In this document: positions 1-12,939 of the stretch, piece by piece
Numbering within the stretch: the stretch's first letter is position 1
Layout: the number at the start of each line of letters is the position of its first letter
Source of the DNA: Elusimicrobia bacterium GWF2_62_30
GTDB taxonomy: Bacteria > Elusimicrobiota > Elusimicrobia > Elusimicrobiales > UBA9959
Assembly (NCBI GenBank): GCA_001799995.1
Contig: MGUK01000039.1
Location: forward strand, 45,875 to 109,874
DNA: 64,000 bases
Reading direction: 5' to 3'
Made by a program: the position numbers and the translations under genes
Notes under the pieces: model-generated
Seen by the model: the letters and a program-made list of their open reading frames with translations, nothing else
Databases searched by the model: none
Told to the model about the DNA's origin: nothing

Positions 1-930
1 AGGCGGGTTGTTGATGAGGTGCACCACGGCCCGGGTATAGGAGAGCACGTCACCGGGCTCGACTATCAGCCCGCTGCGCTCGTTGATGGTAAAATCGCTC
101 AGCCCGCGCAGGCGCGGTATCACGCAGGCTACTCCCGACGCCTGAGCCTCGATCAGCGACAGGGACATGCCCTCCCGGGCGGCGGTCTTCGCGTAAATGT
201 GCATCATCGCCATCACTTCCGGCATATCGTTGCGCTCCCACAGCACGTCCACCTTGTGGCTGATGTCCAGTTTGCGGGCCAGGTCGCGGATGCGCTCGTC
301 CTTCTGCCCCACAAGGAGGAAATTGGTATTGGGCTGCACCGCCAGCACCTCTTTGGCCATAAGCAGGAAAAGTTCCTGCTCCTTGAAAGTGGGGTCCATG
401 CTGACGGTCCCGACCCGGTAGGGGCGCTTGAGGAACATGGCCGGCTTTATCAGCATGGCGCTTTCCCAGCGGCCGGTGTTTATGGCGGGGGGGACCATGA
501 AGACCTTGCGCTGGTTCACGCCGAACTTATAGAACTCCTCCTGGACGGAATTGCAGGCGGCCACGTAGCGGTCGATATACGGTTCCAGGCCGGCCAGCTT
601 TTCGAACGCGCGCTGGCCGCCCAGCTTCATCTGCGTCACGAAGATCTTCGACGAAGCCCGGGCTTTCTTAAGCGCCAGCGGGTTTAGCGCGGAGGGGTTG
701 TAGAAATGGACGATGTCCCAGCCTTCCGTCTCGAAAAAACCGAATTTTACGCCGAGGGTTATCGGGCGCGCGTTGATCTTCAGCTTCTGGCATTCCTCGT
801 AGAGCCGGCTCTTCTTGTTGCACAGGACGGCGGCGTTATGCCCCGTCTTAAGGAAGCGGGCGGCCGTATGAAGGGCCTGGTAGGAGACGATGTCCCAGTC
901 CTCGCTGTCGCAGATGTTGAGGATGTTCAC
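1..930 (-). CDS. Glycosyltransferase, group 1 / GT4-like (3' end cut by window edge)
   Basis: Reverse-strand frame open to the left edge from GTG at 930: MNILNICDSEDWDIVSYQALHTAARFLKTGHNAAVLCNKKSRLYEE...VNQRKVFMVPPAINTGRW...VGTVSMDPTFKEQELFLLMAKEV...EGMSLSLIEAQASGVACVIPRLRGLSDFTINERSGLIVEPGD. The GTG overlaps the TGA of the upstream gene (GTGA). Absent from the ORF track because it is truncated. Confidence 0.85.
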   Translation of the reverse strand, partial: MNILNICDSEDWDIVSYQALHTAARFLKTGHNAAVLCNKKSRLYEECQKLKINARPITLGVKFGFFETEGWDIVHFYNPSALNPLALKKARASSKIFVTQMKLGGQRAFEKLAGLEPYIDRYVAACNSVQEEFYKFGVNQRKVFMVPPAINTGRWESAMLIKPAMFLKRPYRVGTVSMDPTFKEQELFLLMAKEVLAVQPNTNFLLVGQKDERIRDLARKLDISHKVDVLWERNDMPEVMAMMHIYAKTAAREGMSLSLIEAQASGVACVIPRLRGLSDFTINERSGLIVEPGDVLSYTRAVVHLINNPP

Positions 931-1673
931 CTTTTTGAGGTTCTCCCTTTAAGTTTTTCCAGCTCCCGCGCCGCGTTGCGCAGATAGGCAGGGTCCTTCG
1001 TCGTCACCAGGATGTCCGCGTAGATGGCCGCGGCCGCGGCGTAATTGCCGGCGCGCTTGTTCAGGAAAGCGGCGAGCTGCTTGAGCATCACGGGGCAGTC
1101 CGGGTCCTTCAGCATCGGGGCTATGGCCGAAGCCACCGCGTTCGGGTCCTTCGCTTTTGTATACCCTATAGCCGCCAGCACGGAAAGGTATTTCCATTCC
1201 TTCGGGGAATATCTCAGCCCGTAATTCAGCACGGCTTCGGCTTCGTCCGGGCGCTCCAGGTTGAAAGCGAGGGAGGCCGCGCTGTAAAGGCAGGCCGCGG
1301 TAAAACCGGGGTCAAGCTGGAGGATATGCAGGGACATGGGCAGGAAGTCGGGATACCTGCCCTTGCCGAAATCGGCGCCATGGTGGCAGTGATGTCCCGG
1401 CTTCCCGTGGCTTTCCAGCTCCTCTTGTTCCTCGTCGTCCGATAGTTCCCGGGTGCCGTAATACTGCATCAGGCGCACGAACCACAGGTCGGCGAAGAGC
1501 CGCCGCGCGCCAAAAGCCAGCGCGAACATATCCGCCGGGGCCCCGCCGCCTGCTTGCTTGATCTCGCCGGGAGGAGGGAACTGCGTGCGGTACCCCCGGA
1601 AGGCGGCCGAAGAGCCGGCGCCCCAGGCCAGGAGCGCCGCGAGCAGCAGGAATAGGCCGGCTCGCTTTTCCAT
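927..1673 (-). CDS. TPR-like membrane-anchored protein with HHCHH cluster
   Basis: Trimmed from the 927..1823 ORF to the internal ATG (MEKRAGLFLLLAALLAWGAGSS...), which overlaps the stop of the permease gene. N-terminal signal/TM, then TPR-like helices (ACLYSAASLAFNLERPDEAEAVLNYGLRYSPKEW). Confidence 0.7.
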   Translation of the reverse strand: MEKRAGLFLLLAALLAWGAGSSAAFRGYRTQFPPPGEIKQAGGGAPADMFALAFGARRLFADLWFVRLMQYYGTRELSDDEEQEELESHGKPGHHCHHGADFGKGRYPDFLPMSLHILQLDPGFTAACLYSAASLAFNLERPDEAEAVLNYGLRYSPKEWKYLSVLAAIGYTKAKDPNAVASAIAPMLKDPDCPVMLKQLAAFLNKRAGNYAAAAAIYADILVTTKDPAYLRNAARELEKLKGRTSKR

Positions 1674-2437
1674 CAGAATTCCTTGCGCCGCAGCAGCCAT
1701 AGCGCGGCCAGGTATGAGCCGCCGACCCAGGCGGCTGCGGAAACGAAGGCCGGGGCGCCCAGCACGCAGGCGGAGCCCGAAACATCCCGGGCGTTGAAAA
1801 GCTGCAGGTTCGGGATCAGCCATACGGCAGCGTTAAGAGCGGTGCCCTTAAGGCCGCCCGCCTGGTCCGCCAGGAACCGCGTTTCCGGCACGAAATGCCC
1901 CAGGGTCCACAGGATGCCGGAGATGACCAGCGTGGAGACCGGGGAAGTTGAGAACAGGGAGACGAAAAAAGCGAAAGAGGTTATCACCGCCAGTTTCAGG
2001 AAGGAGCCGCCCAGCGCCCAGGCGTAGAAGGGCGGGACGCCGAACCCCCTGAAGGACAGCAGGAGCAGGTGCATCAGCCCCATGACCGCGAGCATGAATG
2101 CGGAAGTGAGCAGCACGCCGGCCAGTTTCCCGGCCAGGTAGCTCCAGCGCGGTACCGGCCGGGAGAATACCAGGTAGATAGTCTTGGTTTCCGCCTCCTT
2201 GAGCAGCGAGGAGGAAGCGGAGAACAGCGCGTAAGCCAGGGCCGTAAGCTCGATGAGGGCCAGGCCCATGTCCGCCAGCACCCGGCCTTCCTGGTCCACC
2301 GCCATTACCCCGGCGAGCACGGAGGCGTAGATGGAAGTAAAAGCGAACACGGCGAAGAGGGTGAAGAAGCGGTTGCGCACGCTTTCCCTGAAGGAGTTGG
2401 AGGCGACCGCGGCGGCCGCGTACAGGGTATTTTTCAT
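1673..2437 (-). CDS. ABC-2 type transporter permease
   Basis: 254 aa, about 6 hydrophobic helices, ABC-2 style (KEAETKTIYLVFSRPVPRWSYLAGKLAG). Adjacent to an ABC ATPase. Confidence 0.85.
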   Translation of the reverse strand: MKNTLYAAAAVASNSFRESVRNRFFTLFAVFAFTSIYASVLAGVMAVDQEGRVLADMGLALIELTALAYALFSASSSLLKEAETKTIYLVFSRPVPRWSYLAGKLAGVLLTSAFMLAVMGLMHLLLLSFRGFGVPPFYAWALGGSFLKLAVITSFAFFVSLFSTSPVSTLVISGILWTLGHFVPETRFLADQAGGLKGTALNAAVWLIPNLQLFNARDVSGSACVLGAPAFVSAAAWVGGSYLAALWLLRRKEF

Positions 2438-3171
2438 TTCACCGTCTCCACGAAAATGGCTTCAAGGCCCCCGGGCGCGGCTTCCCATTCCGCGCGCGTC
2501 ACCGTGCGGGCGAGGCTGCCGCGGACCATGATCAGCACGCGGGAGCACAGCTTCTCCACTTCGGAGATGCTGTGGGAAGAAAGAAAGATGGTGCAGCCGT
2601 CGGCGTTAAGGGCGGCCAGCAGGCCGCGGATGTCGTGGATGGCCAGCGGGTCCAGGCCGCTTACCGGCTCGTCGAGGACCAGCAGCCGCGGCTTGTGGAG
2701 CAGCGCCTGGGCGAGCCCGAGCCGCTGGAGCATGCCCTTGGAGAATTCGGAGATGCGCTTGCCGGCGTGGGGTTCGAGGCCGGTGCGCCGGAGGGCGCCC
2801 TCTACGCCCGCGGCCAGATCCGGCCCGCCAAGCCCCGAAAGGCGCCCGTAATAGGCGAGCACCGCCCCCGGTGATTCCTGGGGAGAGAAATACGGCAGTT
2901 CTGGCAGGAAGCCCACGCTCCCCTTTGCCGCCCGGCTGGTGGGGGGGAGCCCGAAGATCTCTACGGAGCCTGCGGTGGGGAACAGCAGGCCGGTGATCAG
3001 CTTCATTATCGTGGTCTTGCCCGCCCCGTTAAGGCCGAGCAAGCCGGTAACCTCGCCGGCGGGGATCTCGAAGGAGAGCTCTTTGACCGCGGTATGGTAC
3101 ACGGCGCCCAGGAGCTGGGGGCGCCTGTAGGTCTTTTCCACGCCGCGGAAGGAAACGGTCGGCCCGGTCAT
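2434..3171 (-). CDS. ABC transporter ATP-binding protein
   Basis: Walker A GLNGAGKTT, signature-like FSKGMLQRLGLAQAL, Walker B LLVLDEP. 4-nt overlap with permease. Confidence 0.95.
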   Translation of the reverse strand: MTGPTVSFRGVEKTYRRPQLLGAVYHTAVKELSFEIPAGEVTGLLGLNGAGKTTIMKLITGLLFPTAGSVEIFGLPPTSRAAKGSVGFLPELPYFSPQESPGAVLAYYGRLSGLGGPDLAAGVEGALRRTGLEPHAGKRISEFSKGMLQRLGLAQALLHKPRLLVLDEPVSGLDPLAIHDIRGLLAALNADGCTIFLSSHSISEVEKLCSRVLIMVRGSLARTVTRAEWEAAPGGLEAIFVETVK

Positions 3172-4967
3172 CTGATTATTTTCTTCTCTTCCGCTTTCTG
3201 CCGCTTCACTTCCTCCTGTATCCTGTCGATCGGGATCTCGCCCATCTTCAGGAACAGCGTGTGGAACTTGCGCAGGTCGAAATATTTGGCCTCGGTACGC
3301 TCGTAATAGCGGCGCATTTCAAGTATCCTGTCGAGCCCGTAGACGTACGAGAAGCCGTCGGTCGGCGTGTGGGAAAGCTTCAGCACCTCGTTGTCCGCCT
3401 GCGTCTTGGTCATGAAAAGATTTTCCTGGAAGAACTCCGCGGCTTCCGTCTTGGTCCATTTCCTGGTATGCAGCGCCGTATCGGCATAGGCGCGGGCGCA
3501 GCGCAGCGCGCGCACGTAGCAGCGCAGGAAGCGGGACCAGTACGAAGAATAGAAGCCCATTTCCTCGGCCAGCAGCTCGGCGTAGCAGGCCCAGCCGTTG
3601 GTAACTACCGGCTGATGCGAAGCGCGGCGGATGCGGGAACGGTTGGAAGAGGCCTGGAAGCTGTGCAGGTGCAGCCCCGGCATAATGGCGTAGGCCGTAA
3701 GCAGCTCTATCTGCGAATAATTGAACCCGGCGGCCAGCACTTTCTCTTTAGCCGCTTCCGGGGTCCCGTCGGGGGGAAGCAGCACGAAAAGCTCGGAGAT
3801 GCGGGTATCGTCCAGCGAGAAGGAAGGAGCGTAGAAGACGTAAGGCAGCACCGACGCCATGAACCCGGGCATGCGCTTTATCAGCAGGCGCTGGCGGGGG
3901 AACTCCACCACCTTGTGCTCGTCGAAGTGCTGGTAGGCCCTGTCCATCTCGTCCTGGAAGACTTTAAGCACGTCGGTAGCCGGCGGGTGCTCCTTGGGAA
4001 GCTTCTCCATCACCCCTTTCCAGCCTTTTTCCCTGGCGAGCAGCGCGTCGACGCTCAGCGCTTCCTTAGCAAGCTCCTTCATCGCCGTCTTGAAGGCCGC
4101 TTTGGAATGGGAATAGGCCGCGCCGGGCGTCATATCCAGGGAGTGCAGGCGCTCCAGGTAAAAGCCGTACTCGGCGGAACCGGAGCGGAAATCCCCGTCG
4201 GAAACCGGCAGGATGTCCTTTTCCAGGAAAGCCGCGTACCTGACGAGCGCCGCCTTGACCTTCTCCATGGTATCGTCCACCTGCGTTTTTAGCAGGGGGT
4301 CGTACCTGGTGTAGGTGCGGAAAACCGCGACGAAATCGGAGATATTATTGAGGGAATCGTTGGACTGCTTTATGGCCTGGCGCGTCCAGATCTCAGGCGG
4401 CCGGGAAAGGTTCCTCTCGGCCTGCTCCAGCACGGCGGGCAGGGACTTCAGGCGGGAGAGCGCGTTGGCGGCGCGGGTGTTGTAATCCTCGTAGTCCTTG
4501 CTCATCATCTGGAAGACGAGAAAAAGCGGTTCCAGGTAGTACTGGGGCCGCTTGCCGAGCCGGTCGAGGTTCTCCATCTCGTAGATGTCGACCTCCATCA
4601 TGTGGTTCAGCGCTTCGTGGTCCACCTTCTGGGCCGGGTACATGGGGGCTTTATTGACGGCCAGGAGCTTGGTGCGCAGGTTGCGGAGCGCGGCCAGGTG
4701 CTTGCCGACCCGTTCCGGGGTGCGGGAGGTCAGGTAGGAGTCGGCGCCGTGCAGGCCCATGCGGGTGGCGTTCTCCGGATCGAACATCTGGACCGTGGCC
4801 AGGTACTGCTCGAAGATCTCGTTAAGCTTGGTGTTCTCCAGGGTGCCCTGGATATCCTCGGTGGTCAGCGTATCCTCGTAGGCGGGGACGGCGGGGGGCA
4901 AGCAGAGGGCGGCGGCGGACAAAAGTATACCTATGGAAAACTTTCGTCCGCTAAGTGAAGTTTTCAT
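3168..4967 (-). CDS. DUF885 family secreted protein
   Basis: 599 aa with signal peptide. DUF885-like text (DPENATRMGLHGADSYL...; GWACYAELLAEEMGFY; FFQENLFMTKTQADNEVLKLSHTPTDGFSYVYGLDRI). Confidence 0.75.
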   Translation of the reverse strand: MKTSLSGRKFSIGILLSAAALCLPPAVPAYEDTLTTEDIQGTLENTKLNEIFEQYLATVQMFDPENATRMGLHGADSYLTSRTPERVGKHLAALRNLRTKLLAVNKAPMYPAQKVDHEALNHMMEVDIYEMENLDRLGKRPQYYLEPLFLVFQMMSKDYEDYNTRAANALSRLKSLPAVLEQAERNLSRPPEIWTRQAIKQSNDSLNNISDFVAVFRTYTRYDPLLKTQVDDTMEKVKAALVRYAAFLEKDILPVSDGDFRSGSAEYGFYLERLHSLDMTPGAAYSHSKAAFKTAMKELAKEALSVDALLAREKGWKGVMEKLPKEHPPATDVLKVFQDEMDRAYQHFDEHKVVEFPRQRLLIKRMPGFMASVLPYVFYAPSFSLDDTRISELFVLLPPDGTPEAAKEKVLAAGFNYSQIELLTAYAIMPGLHLHSFQASSNRSRIRRASHQPVVTNGWACYAELLAEEMGFYSSYWSRFLRCYVRALRCARAYADTALHTRKWTKTEAAEFFQENLFMTKTQADNEVLKLSHTPTDGFSYVYGLDRILEMRRYYERTEAKYFDLRKFHTLFLKMGEIPIDRIQEEVKRQKAEEKKIIR

Positions 4968-5010
4968 GGAACAAACCTCTTTGACGCGGCCGGTCCTGCC
5001 CGGCCGGGAT

Positions 5011-7380
<2,370 letters not shown>

Positions 7381-7423
7381 GTAAAAATATCTCCAGCAGC
7401 AACCGAGGGGGAGAGGCCCCGTA

Positions 7424-8029
7424 TTATTTCTTTTTGAAATCCAGTACGCCGTCGATGATGCCGTAGTCCTTGGCCTCGGAGGCGGAGAGGTAAAAATTCC
7501 TTTCCATGTCCGCGCGCATCTTTTCGGGAGACTTGCCGCAGTGCTTGGACAGGATCTCGATAAGGCGGGTCTTGTTCTCCTGCATCTCGCGGCTCTCTAT
7601 CTCGATGTCGGTGGCCTGACCTGAAATGCCGCCGCCGAAAATGAGGGGCTGGTGGATCATTATCCGGGCATTGGGCAGCGCGTAGCGCTTGCCCTTGGAG
7701 CCGGCGGCCAGCAGCACGGCGCCGAAGCTCATGGCCATGCCCATGCAGATGGTGGAGATGGGGGCCTTGATGAACTGCATCGTGTCGTACACGGCGAGGC
7801 CCGCGGTGACCATGCCGCCGGGGGAGTTGATGTAAAGATTGATATCTTTATCCGGGTCCTCGGCGTCGAGATACAGCAGCTGGGCTATCACCGTATTGGC
7901 CGAAGCCGTGGAGACCGCGCCCTCGGGATCGCCGAAGAAAATGATCCGGTCTTTCAGCAGGCGCGAGAAGATGTCGTAGGACACCATCGAGCCCTGGTTC
8001 CATTTTTCAAGAATTGTAGGTATTATCAT
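7424..8029 (-). CDS. clpP: ATP-dependent Clp protease proteolytic subunit
   Basis: [45 protein letters not shown]. Confidence 0.97.
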   Translation of the reverse strand: MIIPTILEKWNQGSMVSYDIFSRLLKDRIIFFGDPEGAVSTASANTVIAQLLYLDAEDPDKDINLYINSPGGMVTAGLAVYDTMQFIKAPISTICMGMAMSFGAVLLAAGSKGKRYALPNARIMIHQPLIFGGGISGQATDIEIESREMQENKTRLIEILSKHCGKSPEKMRADMERNFYLSASEAKDYGIIDGVLDFKKK

Positions 8030-8051
8030 AGTTCCTCCCGGTTCTAAAACT

Positions 8052-9323
8052 TCAGGCCTGGGCCTTCTCTTCCTTGATCACCGCTTTTCCCTTGACCAGG
8101 TCCATGGTCTTGTTCTCCACCATGGAAGCCCTGATATATTCCCTGCGCTTCTCGAAAAGGTCGCGGCCTTTCGTTTTCTCGTCTTCCGTGTTAAGGCGCG
8201 CCAGCACCTTGTCCAGCTCCGCGCCCAGCTCGGCGTCGGTCGCCTCTATCTTTTCCTTCTTGGCGATGTGGTGCAGTATATAGGTAAGGGAAAGGTTGCG
8301 CTCGGCCACCGGGCGCAGGCGCTCCAGCAGCGCGTCGTCGGCGATGTTCTGGTCGGGGGGGAGGCGCTTCTTATAAAGTTCCACCAGCTCCTGGGCCTCC
8401 TCCTTCACCAGCGTCGGGGGGAGGGTGAACGGGTTGCTCTTTATCAGCGCGTCCTCTATCTGGCCGAGCAGGTCCTTCTCGGTCTTTTCGGCCGCGTTGT
8501 GCTCGAGCATTTTGCGCACGTTGGACTTTAATTCCTCCACCGTCTTTACGCCCGCTTCCTTCAGGAAATTCTCGTCCAGCTCGGGGACCACCTTTTCCTT
8601 TATCTCGACGACGACCACTTTAAAAAGGGCCTTCTTGTCGCCGAAAGGGGCGGTGAACTCCCGGGTCTCGCCTTTCTTGGCGCCGATCACGGCCTCGGCC
8701 AGGCCGGCGATGGTCTGCGGGGTGGAGAGATCCACGATCTCGCCTTTAACTTCGCCGCCGGGCACTTTCACGCCGTTCTCCCAGGTCTCGTAATCCACTA
8801 TCACAAAATGGTTCTTCGCCACCGGCGCGGCCTCCGGGACGGGTTTGAGGTAGGCGTTATATTCGCGCACCTGGTTGATATACTTCTCGACGTCCGCGTC
8901 CTCTATTTTTTTCGTGCGGCGCGTAGCGGCGATCTTCTCGTAGCCTTTCGGCTCTATCACCGGGGAACATTCGAACTGCAGTTCGAAGGACATCGCGCGG
9001 CCCGGTTCGTACTTGAGGCTCTTGACGAGCGGGGCCACGACGGGATTTATGGCGGCGCCCTTGATTATTTCCGGCAGCGCGGCCTTCGCCGAGATATCGA
9101 GCACCTCGTCCTTCACCATGGAAGGGAACTGTTCCTTGATCATCGAAAGCGGGACCTTCCCGACGCGGAAACCCGGGAGGGTCACCACGCTCTGAAGGCG
9201 CACCAGCGCCTCCTGCGAAGCTTCTCCCAGTATTTTGTCGTCGAGCGTGACCGAGAAGACGTGCACGCAGCCGTCCTGTTTGACTTTTTTTATCTTGTCG
9301 TTGAAGCCTAAAGTAATGCCCAT
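8052..9323 (-). CDS. tig: Trigger factor
   Basis: tig-clpP-lon synteny. [20 protein letters not shown] and [18 protein letters not shown]. Start trimmed to the internal ATG ([16 protein letters not shown]). Confidence 0.92.
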   Translation of the reverse strand: MGITLGFNDKIKKVKQDGCVHVFSVTLDDKILGEASQEALVRLQSVVTLPGFRVGKVPLSMIKEQFPSMVKDEVLDISAKAALPEIIKGAAINPVVAPLVKSLKYEPGRAMSFELQFECSPVIEPKGYEKIAATRRTKKIEDADVEKYINQVREYNAYLKPVPEAAPVAKNHFVIVDYETWENGVKVPGGEVKGEIVDLSTPQTIAGLAEAVIGAKKGETREFTAPFGDKKALFKVVVVEIKEKVVPELDENFLKEAGVKTVEELKSNVRKMLEHNAAEKTEKDLLGQIEDALIKSNPFTLPPTLVKEEAQELVELYKKRLPPDQNIADDALLERLRPVAERNLSLTYILHHIAKKEKIEATDAELGAELDKVLARLNTEDEKTKGRDLFEKRREYIRASMVENKTMDLVKGKAVIKEEKAQA

Positions 9324-9363
9324 GATTCCTCCGCCTTTAATTTGCTGGATCAAAACTGCATTA

Positions 9364-9447
9364 TGTCGGGACGGGGACTTGAACCCCGACGGGTGTAACC
9401 CCACATGGTCCTAAGCCATGCGCGTCTGCCAATTCCGCCATCCCGAC
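9364..9447 (-). tRNA. tRNA-Leu (anticodon TAG)
   Basis: Reverse complement GTCGGGATGGCGGAATTGGCAGACGCGCATGGCTTAGGACCATG...GTCGGGGTTCAAGTCCCCGTCCCGACA: 7-bp acceptor, D-arm, CATGG-CTTAGGA-CCATG anticodon arm, long variable arm, T-arm. No encoded CCA. Confidence 0.95.
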
Positions 9448-9559
9448 CCGGAAAACCGGCCAAAAAAAAAGAGCAATGAGTAATTGAGTTTTCCGGGAAG
9501 GCAGACCCTTCGCCCTGTACTCGCCAGATATTACCCACTACTCTCGCCGAAAAACTGTT

Positions 9560-9631
9560 TGGGCCATACGGGATTCGAACCTGTAACCTTGCGCTTAAGA
9601 GGCGCCTGCTCTACCGTTGAGCTAATGGCCC
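9560..9631 (-). tRNA. tRNA-Lys (anticodon CTT)
   Basis: GGGCCATTAGCTCAACGGTAGAGCAGGCGCCTCTTAAGCGCAAGGTTACAGGTTCGAATCCTGTATGGCCC + A. Loop CTCTTAA gives anticodon CTT. One G-A mismatch at the anticodon-stem base. Confidence 0.93.
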
Positions 9632-9747
9632 GCGTATTTATTATACATAAAACTTTCCGTAGATTTCAAAATCTTCCTCAAAAAAACGCCGCGCGCCGCC
9701 CGGCACGGCCTTGTTAGCCGGGACCGCTAATTGCTACATTTACTGTA

Positions 9748-11790
9748 ATGATAAAGAAATACCTTATCCTCTGTTTTGCCGCGGCCCTCTGCTCCCCCGC
9801 GGCGGACCTGCGCGCGCAGGAAGACCTGGGAAAGCTCTATTCCGACTCTTCCGCGCAGTGGCTGGACGGCCGGCCGGAAGACGCCGCCGGCGCGCTCAAA
9901 TACGTCGCGTACCGCGCCACCGATACCGCCCTCACGCTGGCGGCGATGAAAGACCTCGCGGTCCTGTTCGCCGAGGCGGGCAAGAACAGCGAAGCGCTGG
10001 CTCACCTCGCGAAGGCCGAGATCCTGGCGCCGGAAGATTTCTACGTGCAGTTCGAAAAGGGCTGGAACCTCCTTTGCCTTGAAAAAGACCAGGACGCGCG
10101 CGCCGCGTTCGAAAAGTCCCTCACTCTTACCGCCGACCCGTCGCTGGTCATCCAGACCCGCTTCGCGCTGGCCCTGACGGAGGCCAGGCTCTCGGGTCCG
10201 GCCGCCGCGGTGGACCAGCTGCGGTCCGTCTACACCCGCTATCCTTACCTGCTCTCCCCGTCGGCGCAGATGATGGCCTTCTACCTGGAGAAGATGAAAA
10301 AAAAGCCGCACGCGCTGAACTTCATGAAAGAAGCCCTTTCCTACGATCCGCGCAACCTGCAGGCGGAAATAGACCTGGCGCGCCTCTACGAGGAGACCGG
10401 GTTCAATATGCCGGCCTGGCAGACCTACTACACGCTTTACGACCTGGACCCGGAGGAGCCCGCGTTCAGCGAGAAGATCAAAAAACTCTCCAAATATGTA
10501 AAAGGGAAAGCGGAAGACCTGCTCTACTGGGCGCGCATGGCCTGGCCGGCGCATAAGAACCCGATAGGCGCGGTATCCGGCCCGTCGATAAAGATCGCCC
10601 TGTACGCCGGGCGCGGCGGCGCGCCCGCGGCCGTCAAAAGCTTCAGCTTCATCGTCACCTCCGATTTCGACATGATGGACGCGCGCCTCGGGCGGATCTT
10701 CACCGGCCGGAGCGGCGTGCAATGGACCTTCGCTTACAACGAGATGAACCGTCTCTACGAATTACGGGACAACTCCGGGGCGGTGACCCATACCACGGCG
10801 AACAACGTGAGGATAGTGCCCAAGTCGGCCACCGCGGTCATACTTATTAAGAGCCCGGAGCTGCCGGAAGCGCACGGCGTCAACCGCAGCGACAAGGAAG
10901 TGGCAGGCGAAGTCCTGATCCTGACGCGCGAAAAAGGCTTCTGGCTTATAAACGAAACCGCGGCCGAATATCTGGTCAGCCCGGTGACCGCTTCCCTTTC
11001 CGACAGGAACAAGCTGCCCGAGTATATGAAGGCCCTGGCGGTAACGGTACGCACGCGCCTGGCCTGGCTGGCGGCTTCGGTGCGCCACGAAAGCCGTGAG
11101 TACCAGCTTTGCGATTCGGCCCACTGCCTGGTCTACCCCGGCCTGCAGGCGGAGAATGACGCGTCGGCGGAGGCCGCGAAGGCGACACGAGGCGAGGTGC
11201 TGCAGCTGGCCGGCGCCACGGCCCCGGCGGAATTCCACCGGGCGTGCGGCGGGATCACCCGCGAGGGGGTCAACGATTCAGGCCGCCCGGCGGTCAAAAC
11301 TACGCCTTTCGGGATCTACTCCAGGAGAGTGGAGGCCCCGCCCGACGGGCTGTTCTGCATGCCCGAGGACAAGACCGAAAGCGCTGACGTCTCCTGGACG
11401 CTGATGCTCGCCCCCAAATGGATAGAATCGCGCCTGAACCGGAAATACAAGGTAGGCTACCTTAAGGCCCTGGTCCCGCTGGCGCGGGAAGCGGACGGGC
11501 GCATAAGATCGATGAGGGCGGAGGGAACCGCCGGGACCGCGGTCATAGAAGGGCCCGCCGCGATAGCCGAAATGCTGACCGCCGGCACCCTGCGCTCGAC
11601 GCTGTTCAGCATCCGCCCCATCTACCGCGGCAAATTCCCCGAGTTCTTCATGCTGCGCGGCACCGGGACCGGCGACGGCACCGGACTGTGCCTGATGGGC
11701 GGGCGCGGGATGGCGAAGAACCTGGGCGCCAAATACCTGGCGATACTTTCCCGGTATTATCCCTACTATAAGGTAAAGAAGGTCCGCTGA
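9748..11790 (+). CDS. TPR + SpoIID/LytB-domain protein
   Basis: Signal peptide, TPR region, then SpoIID-like motifs (LSDRNKLPEYMKALAVTVRTRLAWLAASVRHESREYQLCDSAHCLVYPG; EFHRACGGITREG; GDGTGLCLMGGRGMAKNLGAKYLAILSRYYP). Confidence 0.8.
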   Translation: MIKKYLILCFAAALCSPAADLRAQEDLGKLYSDSSAQWLDGRPEDAAGALKYVAYRATDTALTLAAMKDLAVLFAEAGKNSEALAHLAKAEILAPEDFYVQFEKGWNLLCLEKDQDARAAFEKSLTLTADPSLVIQTRFALALTEARLSGPAAAVDQLRSVYTRYPYLLSPSAQMMAFYLEKMKKKPHALNFMKEALSYDPRNLQAEIDLARLYEETGFNMPAWQTYYTLYDLDPEEPAFSEKIKKLSKYVKGKAEDLLYWARMAWPAHKNPIGAVSGPSIKIALYAGRGGAPAAVKSFSFIVTSDFDMMDARLGRIFTGRSGVQWTFAYNEMNRLYELRDNSGAVTHTTANNVRIVPKSATAVILIKSPELPEAHGVNRSDKEVAGEVLILTREKGFWLINETAAEYLVSPVTASLSDRNKLPEYMKALAVTVRTRLAWLAASVRHESREYQLCDSAHCLVYPGLQAENDASAEAAKATRGEVLQLAGATAPAEFHRACGGITREGVNDSGRPAVKTTPFGIYSRRVEAPPDGLFCMPEDKTESADVSWTLMLAPKWIESRLNRKYKVGYLKALVPLAREADGRIRSMRAEGTAGTAVIEGPAAIAEMLTAGTLRSTLFSIRPIYRGKFPEFFMLRGTGTGDGTGLCLMGGRGMAKNLGAKYLAILSRYYPYYKVKKVR

Positions 11791-11799
11791 CCCCCGGCT

Positions 11800-12936
11800 A
11801 TGGTAAAGGTAGTGCACATAATAACGCGGCTGGATTTCGGGGGGGCGCAGGGCAACACTCTCTACACGGCCTCGCACCTGGACCGCGCGCGGTTCGACGC
11901 GGCGCTGTGGACCGGCGCGGGCGGCCTGCTCGACGAGAAGGCGCCCCGGGGCCTGCTTACGCACGTAACCGGCCTCGGCCGCGAAATAAATCCCTTCCAC
12001 GACCTTCTCGCGCTGTACCGCCTCTACCGCCTGCTCAGGCGCTCGGCTCCCGACGTTGTGCACACCCATTCCTCCAAGGCCGGCATCCTCGGCCGCCTGG
12101 CCGCCGCCGCGGCGCGCGTGCCGGTGGTCGTACACACCTTCCACGGTTTCGGCTTCCACCCGTTGCAGAGCCCGCTCAAGCGCGGCTTCTTCATCCTGCT
12201 GGAAAAGTTCTGCGCTCTGTTCAGCGACGCGCTGATCTTCGTCTCCCGGGATAACATGGAAACGGCGCGGGCCGCTGGCATCGGCTCCCCGGAAAAATAC
12301 AGGCTGATCCGCAGCGGGGTAAAACTTGCCGGCTACCCCGCGCAGGTCTCCCGGGCGGAAAAGCGCGCCGCCCTCGGGCTGCCGGAGTCCGCCCTGGTCG
12401 TAACCGCCATCGGCAACGCCAAGCCGCAGAAGAACCCCGGCGATTTCATAAAGGCCGCGGCGCGCCTGCTGCCGTCCCGCCCGGACGCGCGCTTCGTTTT
12501 CGTCGGCGGCGGGGAGGCGCTGGAAGCGCTGCGCGCCGAGACCGCCGCGCTCGGCCTCGCGGACCGCTGCCTCTTTACCGGCTGGAGGGAGGACTCCGGC
12601 GAAATACTGGCGGCCTCTGATATTTTCGCGCTCACCTCGCTGTGGGAAGGCCTCCCGCGCAGCCTGGTGGAAGCCATGAAGACCGGCCTGCCCTCCGTGT
12701 GCTACCGCGCCGACGGAGTGGCGGACATCCTTAAAGCCGGCCTTAACGGCTTCCCCGTAGAAAAAGGCGACCTGGACGGCTTCTGCTCCTCGCTCGCCCG
12801 GGTAATGGACGACGGGGCGCTGCGCGCGCGCCTTGCCGCCGGCGCGGCGGGAACGGACCTCGCCGAATTCGATATCGATACCATGGTGAAACAACAGGAA
12901 GAACTTTACACCGCCCTGCTGGCGGCCCGGAAATAA
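11800..12936 (+). CDS. Glycosyltransferase family 4 / group 1
   Basis: VVHIITRLDFGGAQGNTLYTA, HTHSSKAGILGRLAA, ARFVFVGGGEALEALRAE, TSLWEGLPRSLVEAMKTGLPSV. Confidence 0.93.
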   Translation: MVKVVHIITRLDFGGAQGNTLYTASHLDRARFDAALWTGAGGLLDEKAPRGLLTHVTGLGREINPFHDLLALYRLYRLLRRSAPDVVHTHSSKAGILGRLAAAAARVPVVVHTFHGFGFHPLQSPLKRGFFILLEKFCALFSDALIFVSRDNMETARAAGIGSPEKYRLIRSGVKLAGYPAQVSRAEKRAALGLPESALVVTAIGNAKPQKNPGDFIKAAARLLPSRPDARFVFVGGGEALEALRAETAALGLADRCLFTGWREDSGEILAASDIFALTSLWEGLPRSLVEAMKTGLPSVCYRADGVADILKAGLNGFPVEKGDLDGFCSSLARVMDDGALRARLAAGAAGTDLAEFDIDTMVKQQEELYTALLAARK

Positions 12937-12939
12937 TTT

